Both the position numbers and the translations under genes were made by a program. Shown here one piece after another: positions 22,736-23,889 of a stretch of 23,889 nt of DNA. The stretch's first letter is position 1. The number at the start of each line of letters is the position of its first letter. Under the pieces are notes generated by a model. That model saw only the letters and a program-made list of their open reading frames with translations. It did no database searches and had not been told where the DNA came from. The DNA lies in contig CANBSV010000034.1 of the NCBI GenBank assembly GCA_947372225.1, positions 1-23,889 on the forward strand, read 5' to 3'. Source of the stretch: Burkholderiales bacterium. GTDB lineage: Bacteria > Pseudomonadota > Gammaproteobacteria > Burkholderiales > Burkholderiaceae_C.

Positions 22736-23707
22736 ATGAGTGCCGTGCTGCCAGACACCGAGATCGACCAAGCGGCGCGCGACGCCGCGGCCACCGGGCG
22801 ACACGCCGACGCCAAGGCCGCGCTCGAGATCAACAAGCTGAGCAAGCGGCTGCATCGGCTCACCGGCCAGGCCATCGTCGACTTCAACATGATCGAAGAA
22901 GGCGACAAGGTCATGGTGTGCGTGTCGGGCGGCAAGGACAGCTACGCACTGCTCGACATCTTGCTCAACCTGCAAAAGCGTGCGCCCATCCACTTCGATC
23001 TGGTGGCCGTCAACCTGGACCAGAAGCAGCCCGGCTTCCCCGAGCACGTGCTGCCCGAATACCTGTCGGGCATCGGCGTGCCGTTCCACATCGAGAACCA
23101 GGACACCTACTCGATCGTCAAGCGCGTGATCCCCGAGGGCAAGACGACCTGCGGGCTGTGCTCGCGGCTGCGCCGCGGCATCCTGTACCGCGTGGCCGGC
23201 GAGTTGGGCGCGACCAAGATCGCGCTCGGCCACCACCGCGACGACATCGTGCAAACGCTGTTCATGAACATGTTCTTCGGCGCCAAGATGAGGGGCATGC
23301 CGCCCAAGCTGGTGAGCGATGACGGCAAGAACGTGGTCATCCGCCCGCTGGCCTATGTGGCCGAGACCGACCTCGAGCGCTGGGCCGAACACCGGCAGTT
23401 CCCCATCATCCCGTGCTCGCTGTGCGGCAGCCAGGACAACCTGCAACGCGTGCAGATCAAGCAGATGCTGCGCGACTGGGACAAGCGCTTTCCGGGCCGC
23501 GTCGAGAACCTGTTTCACGCCATGGGCAACATCGTGCCGTCGCACATGATGGACCGGCAGCTGTTCGGCTTCACCGGACTCAAGGCCACCGGCGTGGCGG
23601 ATGCAGCGGGCGACCGTGCGTTCGATGACGACGAGACCTGCGCCACACCGGCCGGCTCCGCCGACTCGGGTGCTGCGATCACCTGGACGCTGCGTCCCGA
23701 AGCCTGA
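22736..23707 (+). CDS. ttcA: tRNA 2-thiocytidine(32) synthetase
   Basis: 323 residues from ATG 22736, with AAGGA at 22725-22729. TtcA thiolates cytidine 32 of certain tRNAs using an iron-sulfur cluster and ATP. The PP-loop SGGKDS is at 64-69. The CxxC pair Cys139/Cys142 (TTCGLCSRLRRG) and the third-ligand region PCSLCGSQ (Cys227/Cys230) are present. 'GHHRDDIVQTLFMNMFFGAKMRGMPPKL' is the family hallmark. The last 35 residues are a variable, acidic tail. It ends the folM-folB-ttcA operon and is convergent with the partial gene at the window end. Confidence 0.96.
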   Translation: MSAVLPDTEIDQAARDAAATGRHADAKAALEINKLSKRLHRLTGQAIVDFNMIEEGDKVMVCVSGGKDSYALLDILLNLQKRAPIHFDLVAVNLDQKQPGFPEHVLPEYLSGIGVPFHIENQDTYSIVKRVIPEGKTTCGLCSRLRRGILYRVAGELGATKIALGHHRDDIVQTLFMNMFFGAKMRGMPPKLVSDDGKNVVIRPLAYVAETDLERWAEHRQFPIIPCSLCGSQDNLQRVQIKQMLRDWDKRFPGRVENLFHAMGNIVPSHMMDRQLFGFTGLKATGVADAAGDRAFDDDETCATPAGSADSGAAITWTLRPEA

Positions 23708-23716
23708 AGCGCGGCG

Positions 23717-23889
23717 CTAACGCGCCTGGGCCGCCAGCGTGCGCGCGTCGTCTTCCCAACCCTTGAGGCTTCTGGCCGCGGCAGCGCGCTGCTGCGGCGT
23801 GGTCAGGTTGTGCACCTGTGCAGCGAAGCTGCAGTTGAAGCGGATCAGGCGCAGCTGGTAGTCGCGGTAGTCGGCGTGGGGCGAGACCC
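23717..23889 (-). CDS. C-terminal fragment of an unidentified protein (possibly DUF6279-like)
   Basis: Reading the minus strand from the window end to a TAG at 23717-23719 gives 56 residues, including 'ADYRDYQLRLIRFNCSFAAQVHNLTTPQQR' and 'AARSLKGWEDDARTLAAQAR'. The pattern of a Cys-containing helix, a His-Asn-x-Thr-Thr-Pro-x-Gln-Arg turn and a closing Leu-x2-Trp-x2-Asp helix recalls the C-terminus of DUF6279-type lipoproteins. The match is from memory of the pattern and is weak. The 5' part lies outside the window. The stop is 9 bases from the ttcA stop, with a short GCGCG/CGCGC repeat (23709-23725) between. Confidence 0.5.
   Translation of the reverse strand, partial: VSPHADYRDYQLRLIRFNCSFAAQVHNLTTPQQRAAAARSLKGWEDDARTLAAQAR

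Noticed and set aside
1..23889. Mobile elements, CRISPR arrays, tRNA genes or a defence island
   Set aside because: I saw no transposase, integrase, direct-repeat array, tRNA-like fold or known defence domain; gene content is housekeeping throughout.

Overview
The window is a chromosomal housekeeping segment of a high-GC betaproteobacterium. It most resembles order Burkholderiales, perhaps the Leptothrix/Rubrivivax/Roseateles-like group. The evidence is strong G/C at third codon positions, the gene order corC-lnt-glyQ-glyS-gmhB-plsC-metallopeptidase, a DksA of the Cys-x2-Thr / Ser-Leu-Glu-Ala type, and an slt / NDUFA9-like / cca cluster divergent from a 5-formyltetrahydrofolate cyclo-ligase. 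I see no rRNA, tRNA, insertion sequence, prophage, CRISPR array or defence locus. Base composition and coding style are uniform, and no gap between genes exceeds about 225 bases.

Layout. (1) 1-228: 3' end of a plus-strand MBL-fold hydrolase, convergent with region 2. (2) 234-8257, minus strand: a tight seven-gene operon corC-lnt-glyQ-glyS-gmhB-plsC-metallopeptidase, with overlaps or gaps of a few bases except a 76-nt leader before glyQ. It combines envelope lipid and lipoprotein work (lnt, plsC, corC, gmhB) with glycyl-tRNA synthetase. (3) 8380-12153, plus strand: a COG0523 (CobW/ZNG-like) GTPase with a His-rich loop, a DksA-type transcription factor with a very long basic tail and only one of four zinc cysteines, and a large protein with FimV/TPR-like and STAS-like parts. 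(4) 12157-12939, minus: coaX. (5) 13165-13998, plus: a PPK2-family polyphosphate:nucleotide phosphotransferase. (6) 14023-15667, minus: two tandem 5-FCL family genes followed by a [2Fe-2S] ferredoxin. (7) 15803-20064, plus: soluble lytic transglycosylase, NDUFA9-like SDR, CCA-adding enzyme. (8) 20105-21491, minus: a MidA/NDUFAF7-type methyltransferase followed by a DUF2905 membrane protein. (9) 21511-23707, plus: a FolM/PTR1-like pteridine reductase, folB and ttcA. (10) 23717-23889, minus: C-terminal piece of an unidentified, perhaps DUF6279-like, protein.

Themes. Folate/pterin metabolism appears twice (two 5-FCL paralogues; FolM plus FolB). Zinc economy is suggested by the COG0523 GTPase beside a cysteine-depleted DksA. 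Relatives of two mitochondrial complex I proteins (NDUFA9, NDUFAF7) lie within 4 kb of each other.

I found no clear-cut new multi-gene system. The most interesting points are a perfect beta-clamp-binding motif (QLSLF) in the disordered N-terminus of the HELAH metallopeptidase; the undescribed double-STAS/FimV-like protein beside dksA; a CCA enzyme in which the HD phosphohydrolase signature is deleted; the tandem 5-FCL paralogues; and hairpins lying across or next to stop codons, the best being a perfect 11-bp stem where two convergent genes meet.
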